Source: Desulfobulbaceae bacterium
GTDB taxonomy: Bacteria; Desulfobacterota; Desulfobulbia; Desulfobulbales; SURF-16
Assembly (NCBI GenBank): GCA_027859235.1
Contig: JAQIBE010000082.1
Span: 1 to 32,350, forward strand
Direction of reading: 5' to 3'
DNA: 32,350 bases
The notes beneath the pieces are model-generated. The model was not told the DNA's origin. It saw nothing but the letters and a program-made list of their open reading frames with translations, and made no database searches. The position numbers were made by a program, and so were the translations under genes. Below, piece after piece: positions 18,071 to 27,949 of this stretch (position 1 is the first letter of the stretch; each line of letters begins with the position of its first letter).

Positions 18071-20086
18071 TTACATAAAATAATCAAAATCCCGTTCCGT
18101 GCGTATCCGCCGCCGCACCAGAAAGATCTGGGCCGGCGACGAGGCCGGGTCGAGGCGCAGATAGTTGCGGGGCCCCTGCCAGAGATAGTGACCTCCGCCC
18201 AGCAGGTCATGCACCTGATAGACTTCGTTTTCAGCAATGCCGAACTCCCCCACCGGCAGCTCAAGCCATCCCTGGTGGGCATGGTGGGGGTCGAGATTCA
18301 CCGCCACCAGGATGATATTGCTGTTGTCCGGGGTGGTCTTGCTGTAGCAGAGGATCTGCTCATTGTCCACGGTATAGAAGCGCAGATGGAAATTGTGGGC
18401 CAAGGCCGGGTTTTCCCGCCGGATACGATTCACCAGCCTGATATGGTCGGTGAGGTTGCCGGGCCAATTCCAGTCCCGCCGGCGGATCTGGAATTTCTCC
18501 GAGTCCCGGTACTCCTCGGTGCCGGGCAGGGCCTCTGCCTCGCAAAGTTCAAAGCCGCTGTACACCCCGTAACAGGAACTCAAGGTGGCGGCCAGGACCA
18601 GCCGGACAATAAAGGCGGGACGCCCCCCGAACTGGAGATACTCGGGCAGAATGTCAGGGGTATTGACGAAGAAGTTGGGCCGGAAGAACTCCCTCACCTC
18701 GCTGCGGGTAAGCTCGGAGAGGTATTGGTTTATCTCGTGGCCGGTATTGCGCCAGGTGAAGTAGGTATAGGACTGGTTGAAGCCCACCTTGGCCAGGGAA
18801 TACATCACCGCCGGCCGGGTAAAGGCCTCGGCCAGGAAAATCACCTCTGGCCGGGCTGCCCTGATCTGGCCGATAAGCCAGGCCCAGAAGCGGAGGGGCT
18901 TGGTATGGGGATTGTCCACCCGGAAGACGGTGATGCCCTGATCCATCCAGAAAAGCACGATATCCGCCAGGGCCTGCCAGAGCTCCCGCCACTCATGGCA
19001 GTCGAAATCAAGGGGATAGATATCCTCATATTTCTTGGGCGGATTTTCCGCGTATTTTATGGTGCCGTCAGGTCGATGCCGGAACCATTCAGGATGCTCC
19101 TTCACCCACGGGTGGTCCGGCGAACACTGGAAGGCGATGTCCAGGGCCACCATCAGACCATGGGTGTGAGCCGCTTCCACGAAATGATGAAAATCCTCCA
19201 GGGTGCCCAGATCAGGATGAATGGAGTCATGCCCCCCTTCTGCAGCGCCGATGGCCCAGGGACTGCCCGGATCATCCGAACCGGCTGCCCTGGTATTATT
19301 CTGACCCTTGCGATGGGTACGGCCGATGGGATGGATGGGCGGCAAATAGAGGATGTCAAATCCCATCCGGGCAACATGAGGGAGAAGCCCCTCCGCATCC
19401 AGGAAGGTGCCGGACCTGCCGGGTTCCGTGGTGGCGGAGCGGGGAAAGAGCTCGTACCAGGCGCTGAACCGGGCATGTATCGGGTCCACATCCACGGCCA
19501 GGGCGGGATGCTCCGTGGCCCCTTGACGATCAGCATAGCGATCCATGACGCTCTGCAGGTCAGGGGCCAGACCTGCTTCAATACGGAGGGCAACAGGTTG
19601 CTGCTGATCAGCAAGAAGGGCGGCGTGATCAATAAGCAGGGTCCGATCCAGGTCAACGGCACGATCAGCAACCTGCACCACCATGGCCGCCCCTTCCAGC
19701 AGTTCGCTGCCCACCTCCTGGCCGAGGCTGGCTTTTTTCCGTAACTCTTGCTGCCAGGTGGCAAAGGAATCCACCCAGCCGATCACCGAATAGCAGTAAG
19801 GTTCCAGGCTGGTGATAACGAAGGAGGCGCGCCACCGGTCATTGCCGAGAAAACCCATGGGCACCTCCAGCCATTTCTCGGCCGCAGTAGGCCGGTAGCG
19901 GAGCATAACAGCCAGGACGTCGTGACCATCGGCAAAGACGTCGGCGCTCACCCGTACCTCCTCACCCGGTGTCCGCTTGATGGGGTAGCTGCCATTATCT
20001 ACCGCAGGGTTGATATTTTTAATCCAGACCCGGCGGCCGAGATCCTCACCTGGGGGGGCCAGGGTGGGATTGGGGGGCTGCTTCAT
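18071..20086 (-). CDS. glgE: Alpha-1,4-glucan:maltose-1-phosphate maltosyltransferase
   Basis: A 671-aa GH13_3 enzyme that extends alpha-1,4-glucan with maltosyl units from maltose-1-phosphate. Visible marks are the N-terminal beta-domain, DILYLPPIHPIGRTHRKGQNN (244-264), SPWAIGAAEGGHDSIHP (275-291), nucleophile Asp391 in FRVDNPHTKP and acid/base Glu420 in FLAEAFTRP. These two lie three residues before the equivalents I remember for Streptomyces GlgE (Asp394/Glu423). The ATG at 20086 is chosen because AGGAGG sits 7 nt upstream; the frame runs open to 20143 without such a site. It heads the glucan operon proper, with treS-maltokinase next. A 20-bp inverted repeat lies 87-139 bp upstream of the start. 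Confidence 0.95.
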   Translation of the reverse strand: MKQPPNPTLAPPGEDLGRRVWIKNINPAVDNGSYPIKRTPGEEVRVSADVFADGHDVLAVMLRYRPTAAEKWLEVPMGFLGNDRWRASFVITSLEPYCYSVIGWVDSFATWQQELRKKASLGQEVGSELLEGAAMVVQVADRAVDLDRTLLIDHAALLADQQQPVALRIEAGLAPDLQSVMDRYADRQGATEHPALAVDVDPIHARFSAWYELFPRSATTEPGRSGTFLDAEGLLPHVARMGFDILYLPPIHPIGRTHRKGQNNTRAAGSDDPGSPWAIGAAEGGHDSIHPDLGTLEDFHHFVEAAHTHGLMVALDIAFQCSPDHPWVKEHPEWFRHRPDGTIKYAENPPKKYEDIYPLDFDCHEWRELWQALADIVLFWMDQGITVFRVDNPHTKPLRFWAWLIGQIRAARPEVIFLAEAFTRPAVMYSLAKVGFNQSYTYFTWRNTGHEINQYLSELTRSEVREFFRPNFFVNTPDILPEYLQFGGRPAFIVRLVLAATLSSCYGVYSGFELCEAEALPGTEEYRDSEKFQIRRRDWNWPGNLTDHIRLVNRIRRENPALAHNFHLRFYTVDNEQILCYSKTTPDNSNIILVAVNLDPHHAHQGWLELPVGEFGIAENEVYQVHDLLGGGHYLWQGPRNYLRLDPASSPAQIFLVRRRIRTERDFDYFM

Positions 20087-20501
20087 TCTGCGTCCTCCTT
20101 CGTTGCCGTAAAAGTTGCGGAGGCGATCATCGCCTGCCGACAAGGGTACACGCTATCAGGGAAACAGGAGACGGTCTCGTACCCTTATAAAACAAGTCTC
20201 CCTTATTTTATAAGGGTACGAGACCAGCAGTGTCAAGCTGCAATCCCTTGCCAAGGGAGGCGCCCCAACCACCAAACAGTGGCCAGGCAGAGCATGCCGC
20301 CACCCACCCTGAATGAGATGAGCAGCGTTATCGACCTTCGCGAGCTGGGGAGGTGGGGACAGAAAAAAACTCCTCAGGGGAATACCGGCAAGAGCAATCA
20401 CCATTAGTGGCAGAGCAGGGAGATGTTTTGCCGCTGCTCTCCAGCCATTTGCCCCTGAGCCCGATCCATGGGCCAGACCTATTGCCTTGATTTCTGCTGT
20501 T
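20087..20501. other. Intergenic region between cfa and glgE
   Basis: This 415-bp gap holds the glgE ribosome binding site, a perfect inverted repeat at 20173-20225 and otherwise no convincing gene. On the minus strand near 20234-20335 a short frame (SITLLISFRVGGGMLCLATVWWLG..) is hydrophobic and might be a scrap of a membrane protein, but it has no start and no partner. Confidence 0.6.
20173..20225. repeat. Perfect 20-bp inverted repeat with 13-nt loop
   Basis: The left arm GGTCTCGTACCCTTATAAAA (20173-20192) is exactly complementary to 20206-20225. The loop CAAGTCTCCCTTA partly repeats the arm content. There is no T-run after either arm, so a simple terminator is unlikely. It may be a palindromic mini-element, an operator or an mRNA hairpin in the glgE leader. 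Confidence 0.85.
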
Positions 20502-21635
20502 TCAACGATAACTCTGATAGCTGCCCAATCTGCCATTCTGAGAAAGGACGACCTGCCATACCTGTATTGTCCGGGCCCGGAATGCCCCGGCCAGGGAGAG
20601 GAGATAATATTTCCACATCCGATAGAAGGTTTCGTTGTATCTGTCCTGCAACCGGGGCCAGCTCTGATCAAAATTGGCAAACCAGCTGGTCAGGGTTTTG
20701 TCGTAATGAACGCCCATGTTATGCCAGTCTTCCATGACCAGCAGCTGCTCACAGGCCTTGCCCACCTGCTCGATGGAGGGGAGCATGCCGTTGGGGAAAA
20801 TGTACTTGTCCAACCAGGGATCGCCGTGTTGATTCGACTTGTTGGAGGCAATGGTATGCAGCAGAAAGAGGGCCTCCGGCTTCAGACAGCGATTCACCAC
20901 CTGCATGTACTGGCGGTAATTTTTATAGCCCACATGCTCGAACATGCCCACCGAAACAATGGCGTCGAACTGCTCTGACAGATCGCGATAATCCTGGAGG
21001 CGGATGTCGATGGGCAAGCCAGCGCAACGCTTTCGGGCCAGTTTGGCCTGTTCCGTGGAGATGGTCACTCCCACGGCTTCCACGCCATAGTTCTGGGCCG
21101 CATAGCGGACAAAACTTCCCCAACCGCAGCCGATGTCCAGAACACGCATACCGGGTTCAAGCCCTACCTTCCGGCAGATAAGATCCAACTTGGCCTCCTG
21201 GGCTGCGGTGAGATCACGGGTGCCGTTGTGCCAATAGGCACAACTATAGGTCATGTGCTTGTCCAGCATGGACTCGAACAGATCGTTGCCGACATCGTAA
21301 TGTTTTTTCCCCACCTCCAGGGCCTTTTTTTTGTTCTGGCCGTTGAAGAGGGTGGCCTTGATGCCACAGAGGATAGCGGCCCTGGATTTTTTGAGTTTTT
21401 GCTCAAGGCCGCTTCTGAAGATCCGAAAGAAGAACTGATCAAGGGCGGGAGCGTCCCACCAGCCAGCCATATAGGCCTCACCCAGGGCCAGCGAACCATT
21501 ACAGAGAAGGTGGTTGTATAATTCGGGACTGTGGACCTGGATGTCCCAGGGCCGGGGGCCGTTGATCCTGATATCAGCGAGGGCAAGGACTTCCGAAACT
21601 GTCTGCTCTGCTTTGTCTTGGATGATGGGTGACAT
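20502..21635 (-). CDS. cfa: Cyclopropane-fatty-acyl-phospholipid synthase
   Basis: A 377-aa SAM-dependent enzyme that adds a methylene bridge to double bonds of membrane phospholipid acyl chains. The N-terminal part (VHSPELYNHLLCNGSLALGEAYMAGWWD) binds lipid in this family. HYDVGNDLF (112-120) and YSCAYW (130-135) are conserved, the SAM site is VLDIGCGWGSF (165-175), and later FEHVGYKNY and the ending FRARTIQVWQVV match E. coli Cfa, which is 382 aa. AGGAGG lies 12 nt before the ATG, a rather long spacing. It is co-directional with and upstream of the glucan genes but separated from glgE by about 415 bp, so co-transcription is uncertain. Cfa is typically a stationary-phase, acid or desiccation stress function. 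Confidence 0.95.
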   Translation of the reverse strand: MSPIIQDKAEQTVSEVLALADIRINGPRPWDIQVHSPELYNHLLCNGSLALGEAYMAGWWDAPALDQFFFRIFRSGLEQKLKKSRAAILCGIKATLFNGQNKKKALEVGKKHYDVGNDLFESMLDKHMTYSCAYWHNGTRDLTAAQEAKLDLICRKVGLEPGMRVLDIGCGWGSFVRYAAQNYGVEAVGVTISTEQAKLARKRCAGLPIDIRLQDYRDLSEQFDAIVSVGMFEHVGYKNYRQYMQVVNRCLKPEALFLLHTIASNKSNQHGDPWLDKYIFPNGMLPSIEQVGKACEQLLVMEDWHNMGVHYDKTLTSWFANFDQSWPRLQDRYNETFYRMWKYYLLSLAGAFRARTIQVWQVVLSQNGRLGSYQSYR

Positions 21636-21701
21636 ACTTATTCGCGACCTCCTCTCACCATGTTTCGTGTTGTAGATTTGTCGGATTAACCCCTTAAAAT
21701 G

Positions 21702-21729
21702 TCAGGGAAAAGTGCCGTATTTTCCCTGA
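21702..21729. repeat. 10-bp inverted repeat upstream of cfa
   Basis: TCAGGGAAAA (21702-21711) pairs perfectly with TTTTCCCTGA (21720-21729) around an 8-nt loop. It lies between the nitroreductase stop and the cfa start, about 70-95 bp before the cfa ATG. It could be a weak terminator for the upstream gene or an operator. Confidence 0.6.
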
Positions 21730-21812
21730 GGAGCAGAAATTAAATCCATCCATGAATTATAAGAACAACTCTCCCTCTCCTGCTGATTCCCGGTGCAGGA
21801 ATGGGGAATAAC

Positions 21813-22646
21813 CTACCCGCCCGTTACACCCTCGACCAGATTCACCCGGGCTGGACCACGCTGCACCGTCCGCTGATATTCCACATCAGGCTCTCCAAAG
21901 GCCATGGCATAGCCGATAATATGGTTGCCCGGGATTCCCAGTTTCACGGACAGATCAGGCCAGAGGGAAAGCGCCATCATGAATATTCCAGCCCAGACCG
22001 TGCCCACGCCTCGCGCATGGGCCATCAACTGGAAGGTTGTGAGTCCGATAAGGGTGTCCTGTGCCGGACAAGGGGCATCTTGCGGGGCACTGGTGATGAG
22101 CAGGTGCGGCGCTCCTCTGAACATAATATCCTTGCCCTCATCCTGCCATGCCTGAACCGCATAACCGATATATTGCCCGGCTAAACCTTCTGGCATTTTT
22201 CCGTCGTCCCTCAGTTTGGTCAACTGGGTCATGATGACTTCCCTCAACCTGTTCATGACCGCGCCCTGCTTGATCACGGTATACAGAACGCCCTGGTTAT
22301 TGACGCCTGTCGGAGCGTGGTTGGCAATTTCAAGCAGTTCATCGATGAGTTCCGCCGGCAGATCCCGGTCACTGTAACGGCGCACGGTCCGCCGCCCCTT
22401 GATGAGCGTCGCAAGCTTTCCGGGATCAGGGAAATTGCCGGCAAGCACGGTGCTGGCATCAGGATCCCTGCCGAGCACCGATACTGCGCCAACCGGGCAG
22501 ACCGCGAGACAGTGCTGGCATTGGGAGCACTTCTCCGCATCAATCATTTCCGGGTACTCATCCATACGAATCACACCGGCCGGACATTCCAGCTCACATT
22601 CTCCGCACTGGGTGCAACGCTCTTCATCTATTGTAAACTGAACCAT
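21813..22646 (-). CDS. Nitroreductase family protein with N-terminal 2x[4Fe-4S] ferredoxin domain
   Basis: A 277-aa soluble flavoprotein. Two ferredoxin clusters come first (CTQCGECELECP at 11-22 and CSQCQHCLAVCP at 40-51), followed by an FMN nitroreductase domain from about residue 75 (KGRRTVRRYSDRDLPAELIDELLEIANHAPTG.., then HLLITSAPQDAP and ..VGTVWAGIFMMAL). The ATG at 22646 is chosen because GGAGG lies 5 nt upstream; the frame is open for 27 more codons without a site. Such ferredoxin-nitroreductases are common in anaerobes and probably take electrons from low-potential donors; the substrate is unknown. The truncated sensor lies directly upstream on the same strand. Confidence 0.9.
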   Translation of the reverse strand: MVQFTIDEERCTQCGECELECPAGVIRMDEYPEMIDAEKCSQCQHCLAVCPVGAVSVLGRDPDASTVLAGNFPDPGKLATLIKGRRTVRRYSDRDLPAELIDELLEIANHAPTGVNNQGVLYTVIKQGAVMNRLREVIMTQLTKLRDDGKMPEGLAGQYIGYAVQAWQDEGKDIMFRGAPHLLITSAPQDAPCPAQDTLIGLTTFQLMAHARGVGTVWAGIFMMALSLWPDLSVKLGIPGNHIIGYAMAFGEPDVEYQRTVQRGPARVNLVEGVTGG

Positions 22647-22690
22647 AACAACCTCCATTTTCCATATAAGTGCCAGGCCGCCGGGACAGG

Positions 22691-23374
22691 TCAACCCCGC
22701 CGGGACGGATGCGTCCTGATCGTCCAACTATAATCCATAGTAGAGGGGTCCCAGCACAAGATGCAAGAAAAACGTGGTCCGTACCGGTTGTTGCCCGGAT
22801 CCGGAAAGAGAAACAGGACCTGCCAGTTGTTGGCATCTATATCGATTCCTATTATTGCAATCACTTTATTTGTCTCAGGATCAATAATAGGTGCATGCCC
22901 AGAAACCCAAATTCCCCATTTATCCTCAAAAGGGCCTTCAGTAAAGGGCTTGCCATTATTAAATATTGCATGAAGTCTTGGTGATGCTTCAGCATATACG
23001 TCACCTGATTTTGAATAATCTTCAGAGTCAGGACTTTCCGCGTCAGCAAGAAATACAATATTGTCAACTTGTTTTGCCATTAAATAAACAAATCGAGAAT
23101 CACTGTTTGCTTTTTTCATGCGAAGGAGTTGAGAGCGAACGGCTTTAATATTTGGATTGTTTGTATCGGTAGGTTCAGCACTCAATGACGCCACAAGTTC
23201 TGGTTGAAAAGATGACGCTGCAGTAATAGCTCGATGAAGGAGTTTTTCTTTTTCAAGACGGGAGCCATAGTCGACAACAATTTCAACTAGAAAATAGCTA
23301 AATATAAGAACAAGAATTAATGAGCAAATGCCTATTGAAAATACAAAGGGTGATGTTTTTGTTTCGTCTTGCAT
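22691..23374 (-). pseudogene. Truncated membrane sensor: TM helix plus Cache-like sensory domain, output domain lost
   Basis: The 227-codon frame encodes one transmembrane helix (about 10-35, FVFSIGICSLILVLIFSYFL) and an extracytoplasmic PDC/Cache-like domain. The latter includes SRFVYLMAKQVDNIVFLADAESPDSEDYSKSGD, GPFEDKWGIWVSGHAPI and VIAIIGIDIDANNWQ, a typical ending of such domains in sensor kinases and diguanylate cyclases. After about residue 184 the sequence becomes unlike the family (DPGNNRYGPRFSCILCWDPS..) and stops. The second membrane helix and the output domain expected there are absent. It is most likely the 5' end of a broken signalling gene. A short secreted sensor with a new tail cannot be excluded. 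Confidence 0.72.
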
Positions 23375-23975
23375 TATCCCCCCTTTGGGAGTGAAAAGTA
23401 AATATCCTGAACTGCCATTATTAATGAATTTATTTTGTAGTTCGAAAATGAAAGATGTCCGCCATCCATCTTACATTCTCACCTTTTTAATAATCCTATA
23501 GATGCTCTTACATCTTATCAAATTGTTTCTTGGTCCATCGTGATTATTCTCGCCGCCGAACGCCTAGTATAACCAGCCGCGCCAATGCACTTGCTGCGTA
23601 GCGCCGCCAATATTTTCGCGGTCTGGTTTTTTTCTTCTGAGCACTCGATTGGTCACCTTTTCAACCCTTGCCCTCAACCTTATAAATTTTATTGGAATCA
23701 CCCTGACCAGGTGTGATACGCTATTCAGGTGCTTTGCGGGTTAAGGGGATCTTTCCGGGCTGAATCTAGCCAGAAACAGCTTATTCCCCACGGCTTTCCA
23801 CACGTTCGGCACCTGCGGGGTAATAACGGGCCGCCTGCAAAAGATGACTAGGGCAACCGTCCATAACGGTATGTAGTTGCTACATGACACGTGGTGCATA
23901 ACGGATGGGTGCAAGCACCTTATCCGAAAAAACCTGGGAAATATCATTGTTATCCCGATCCATTAGGAGAAAACC
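23375..23975. other. 600-bp region upstream of the formate dehydrogenase operon
   Basis: No convincing gene is seen. The part nearest fdnG holds several dyads: ATGTAG-TTG-CTACAT at 23871-23885, the hairpin at 23902-23926, and a CACGTG between them. Farther upstream an imperfect stem (AACCAGCCGCG at 23571 with CGCGGTCTGGTT ending at 23628) is followed by a run of T's, resembling a plus-strand terminator with no visible gene in front of it. The operon promoter must lie in this region, but I cannot place -35/-10 or -24/-12 boxes with confidence. Confidence 0.6.
23902..23926 (+). promoter_or_regulatory. Hairpin in the fdnG leader
   Basis: CGGAT (23902-23906) pairs with ATCCG (23922-23926), and inside it GGTGC pairs with GCACC around a tiny AA centre. 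It ends 49 nt before the fdnG ATG. It could be a leader-RNA structure or a protein-binding dyad; no T-run follows. Confidence 0.4.
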
Positions 23976-26900
23976 ATGCAAGTGACGAGACGGCAGTTTT
24001 GTAAAATTTGCGCCGCCGGGTTGGGCGGTTCCAGCCTGGGGGTGATGGGCTATTCGCCCGACGAGGTTCTGGCCCAAGCCCACGCCTTCAAATTGTCGCG
24101 GGCCACGGAAACACGCAGTAACTGCCCCTATTGCTCGGTGAGCTGCGGGGTTTTGATCTACAGCCTGGGTGACAACGCCAAGAACGCCAAATCAGAGATT
24201 ATCCATCTGGAGGGCGACCCGGACAATCCGGTCAACCGCGGCACCCTCTGTCCGAAAGGTGCCGGGCTGCTCGACATGATCCAGAGCCCGAACCGGCTCA
24301 ACTATCCGGAGGTGCGCGAACCCGGCTCCAACGAGTGGAAACGTATTTCCTGGGATCAGGCCTTCACCCGCATCGCCGCACACATGAAGGCCGACCGCGA
24401 TACAAATTTCGTCACCGAAAACAGCACCGGCCTGAAGGTCAACCGCTGGCCCACCGTCGGCTTCCTGGCCAGTTCCTCCGCGTTCAATGAGGTCGGCTAT
24501 ATCTCGCACAAGATCCTGCGCGGCTTAGGCGTTGTCACCATCGATACCCAGGCCCGCATCTGACACTCTCCAACGGTGGCCAGTTTGGCCACTACATTTG
24601 GACGCGGCGCAATGACGAACCATTGGGTCGACATCAAGAATGCCGATCTGATTCTCATTATGGGCGGTAACGCCGCCGAGGCCCATCCCTGCGGCTTCAA
24701 ATGGGTTACCGAGGCCAAGGCGCACCGCAAGGCCAAGCTTGTCGTGGTGGATCCCCGTTTCACCCGTTCAGCGGCCGTGGCAGATTATTATGCGCCCATC
24801 CGCTCGGGTACCGATATCGCCTTTCTGGGCGGGGTGATCAACTATCTCGTAACCAACGACAAGATCCTCCACGAATATGTACAGGCCTATACCAACGCGA
24901 CTTTTCTGGTGAATCCTGATTTCAACTTCGCGGAGGGCATGTTTTCCGGCTATGACGCCGAGACTCGCAGCTACGACACCGCTACCTGGTCATATCAACT
25001 GGGCGCCGACGGCTATGCCAAAATTGATGAAACCATGCAGGATCCCAACTGCGTCATGCAGCTCATGAAGAAGCATTTCTCCCGCTACACGCCGGAGCTG
25101 GTCAGCCGGATCACCGGGACGCCCGTTGAACAGTTTCTGACGATCTGCGAGATGATCGGCTCCACAGCCGTGCCCGACCGGGTGATGACGAGCATGTACG
25201 CCCTGGGCTGGACCCAGCACTCGGTGGGTTCGGAAAACATCCGCTGCATGGCCATGATCCAGCTCCTGCTCGGCAATATCGGCGTGGCCGGCGGCGGGAT
25301 CAATGCCTTGCGCGGCCACTGCAACGTCCAGGGGATCACCGACATGTGCCTGTTCGGCGAGAGCCTGCCGGGCTACATGAAGCTGCCCACGGAATCGGAC
25401 GCCTCCTTCGGAGACTACCTCACGAGGATGACTCCCAAGCCCCTGCGCCCCAACCAGATAAATTACTGGAGCAATTATCCCAAATTCTTTGTCAGCCTGA
25501 TGAAGGCCTGGTATGGCGAGGCCGCGACCAAGGACAATAACTTCGGCTTCGACCTGCTCCCCAAAATTAAAGGGCCGTCCGATGCCCTGGCGATTTTTGA
25601 GCGCATGTACCAAGGGGAAATAAACGGTTTCTTCTGCCAGGGCTATAACCCCCTCGCCGCCGTGGCCAACAAGAAAAAAGTGAGCACCGCGCTGGCCAAA
25701 TTGAAATATCTGGTGGTGATCGATCCCCTGCCCACGGAAACCTCCGAGTTCTGGAAAAACCACGGCGTGCTCAACGATGTCGACCCCGCCGCCATCCAGA
25801 CCGAGGTCTTCCGGCTGTCCTCGACCTTGTTTGCCGAAGAAGATGGCTCATATACCAACTCGGGCCGGGTCATCCAGTGGCTCTGGAAGGCGGTCGACGG
25901 ACCGGGCGAGTCCAAGGGCGACGTGGAGATTGTCTCCCGAATCTACCTCAAGCTGCGGGAGATGTATGCCAAAGAAGGCGGCGCCTACCCCGATCCGGTC
26001 CTGCAGCTCTCCTGGCCGTACAGTATTCCGGAGCAGCCCTCATCGACAGAACTGGCGCGGGAGATCTCCGGCCGCGCCCTGACCGGGGACGGTGAGCAGC
26101 TCTCCGGTTTCGGCCAGTTAAAGGATGACGGTTCCACCGCCTGCGGCAACTGGCTCTATTGCGGCATGTGGTCGCCGGCCGGCAACCTCGCGGCCCGGCG
26201 GGACAACAGCGACCCCTCCGGCCTCGGCCAGACCCTTAACTGGGGCTTTGCCTGGCCCGCCAACCGCCGCATCCTTTACAACCGCGCCTCATGCGATGTC
26301 GCGGGTAACCCTTGGGATCCGTCCCGCATGGTCATCAAATGGAACGGCAGCAAATGGGTCGGCAATGATATTCCCGATATGCGCCTCAATGCCAGGCCCG
26401 AGGAGATGGTCATGCCCTTTATCATGCACCAAGAAGGGGTGGGCCGGTTGTTCGGTCTCAACAAGCTGAAGGACGGCCCGTTTCCGGAACACTATGAACC
26501 CTTCGAGTCGCCCCTTGCCAAAAACCTCATGCACCCCGATAATCCGGAGAGCAAATGTAATCCGGCGGTGCGTATCTTCATGGGCGATCTGGACAGCTTC
26601 GGCAAACCGGATAAATTCCCCTATGTGGGCACCACCTACCGGCTCACCGAGCATTATCATTTTTGGACCAAGCACTCCAGAATCAACGCCATCCTGCAAC
26701 CGGAACAGTTCGTCGAAATCGGTGAAGAGCTGGCCAAGGAGAAGGGCCTTAAGGACGGCGACAAGGTGATAGTGAGCAGCAACCGGGGGCACGTCAAGGC
26801 CGTGGCTGTGGTGACCAAACGTATCAAGACCATGGATGTCGATGGCCGCAAGGTCCACACAGTGGGTATTCCCATCCACTGGGGTTTCATGGGTCTGGCC

Positions 26901-27002
26901 AAGAATGGTTACATTACCAACACCCTGACGCCCTACGTCGGTGACGCTACAGCACAGACGCCGGAATTTAAAGCGTTTCTTGTCAACATTGAGAAAGCAT
27001 AA
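23976..27002 (+). CDS. fdnG: Formate dehydrogenase-N type catalytic subunit, selenocysteine-containing
   Basis: A 1008-aa molybdopterin enzyme that oxidises formate to CO2 in the periplasm. The reading frame crosses an in-frame TGA at 24561-24563, decoded as selenocysteine 196, the same residue number as in E. coli FdnG. The flanking residues ([30 protein letters not shown]) fit the family on both sides. A Tat signal (RRQFCK) opens the protein, and one [4Fe-4S] site is [10 protein letters not shown] plus CPKGA. The molybdopterin domains follow ([45 protein letters not shown]), with the C-terminal dinucleotide-binding domain ending near [15 protein letters not shown] precedes the ATG. fdnH follows after 11 bp. 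A conventional caller would split it into 195- and 808-aa pieces. Confidence 0.97.
24561..24592 (+). promoter_or_regulatory. UGA selenocysteine codon and bacterial SECIS hairpin
   Basis: Twelve bases after the TGA, GTGGCC (24576-24581) pairs with GGCCAC (24587-24592) around the loop AGTTT. Position and size suit a bacterial SECIS element recognised by SelB. The bases are also coding, which explains conserved residues just after Sec. Use of this gene requires selA, selB, selC and selD elsewhere in the genome. Confidence 0.85.
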
Positions 27003-27013
27003 GGAGGCGGATC

Positions 27014-27883
27014 ATGAAAGAACAATCACTGAACATCGAACGCCGCTCCGCCACCACCACCCCTTCCCCTGGCGTGCGGCATACTGTGGAGGTCGCCAAG
27101 CTCATTGACATCTCCAAATGCATCGGCTGCAAGGCATGTCAGGCAGCATGCATGGAGTGGAATGACATCCGGGACAAGATCGGGACCTGCGAAGGTACTT
27201 ACGCCAACCCCGCCGACTTGTCGGCGGGCTCCTGGACCGTCATGCGTTATGCCGAGGTGGAGACGAAAGACGGCAGGCTGGAGTGGCTCATGCGCAAGGA
27301 TGGCTGCATGCATTGCGCCGATCCCGGCTGTCTGAAGTCGTGCCCCGCTCCCGGGGCCATTGTCCAGCATAGCAACGGCATTGTCAATTTCCAGCAGGAA
27401 AACTGCACCGGCTGCGGCTATTGCATCACAGGCTGCCCGTTCAACATCCCGCGGCTGTCGCCGGATGACCACAAGGCGTATAAATGCACCCTCTGTTCCG
27501 ACCGCATCGCCACCGGGATGGAGCCGGCCTGCGCCAAGGCCTGCCCCACCGGCGCCATCATGTTTGGCAGCAAAAAGGCGATGCTCCACCATGCCGAAGG
27601 ACGCATCACCGACCTCAAGGAGCGGGGCTACCGGCAGGCCGGTTTATATAACCCGGCTGGCGTCGGCGGTACCCATGTGATGTATGTCCTGCCTCACGCC
27701 GACACGCCGGAGCTTTACAGCGGTCTGGCCAAGGATCCGCAGCTCAGCACCCTGGTCCTTTTCTGGAAGGGTATTGCCAAGCCGCTGATGGGTTATAGCC
27801 TGGGGTTGGCGGTGCTGACCGGTATTTTTCACTATGTAACCGTCGGCCCAAACGAAGCGGACGAAGATGAAACCGAAGAGTAA
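27014..27883 (+). CDS. fdnH: Formate dehydrogenase iron-sulfur (beta) subunit
   Basis: A 289-aa electron-transfer subunit that relays electrons from FdnG to the membrane cytochrome b. Four [4Fe-4S] clusters are encoded by cysteine groups: [41 protein letters not shown] and [21 protein letters not shown]. Near the C-terminus one membrane helix ([23 protein letters not shown]) anchors it, as in E. coli FdnH. AAGGAGG lies before the ATG. Co-transcribed with fdnG (11-bp gap) and fdnI (66-bp gap). The protein should travel through the Tat system with FdnG. Confidence 0.96.
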   Translation: MKEQSLNIERRSATTTPSPGVRHTVEVAKLIDISKCIGCKACQAACMEWNDIRDKIGTCEGTYANPADLSAGSWTVMRYAEVETKDGRLEWLMRKDGCMHCADPGCLKSCPAPGAIVQHSNGIVNFQQENCTGCGYCITGCPFNIPRLSPDDHKAYKCTLCSDRIATGMEPACAKACPTGAIMFGSKKAMLHHAEGRITDLKERGYRQAGLYNPAGVGGTHVMYVLPHADTPELYSGLAKDPQLSTLVLFWKGIAKPLMGYSLGLAVLTGIFHYVTVGPNEADEDETEE

Positions 27884-27949
27884 GGCGCACCGGGGAACGG
27901 CCTGTTCCGTTCCCTGCGCCATACCTGCGAGACTTATTGAGGAGTCACC

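Noticed and set aside
18188-19744. Plus-strand open frame (518 codons) opposite glgE
   Set aside because: It is antisense to intact GlgE catalytic motifs and is explained by codon bias.
20234-20335. Short hydrophobic minus-strand frame (SITLLISFRVGGGML..) resembling a scrap of a cytochrome bd-type membrane subunit
   Set aside because: Only about 33 residues, no start codon, and the similarity is a general membrane-helix pattern, so it is not annotated as a gene.
24561-24576. Split of fdnG into two genes or a pseudogene at the TGA
   Set aside because: The residues on both sides match one FdnG protein, the TGA is at the known selenocysteine position, and a SECIS-like hairpin follows.
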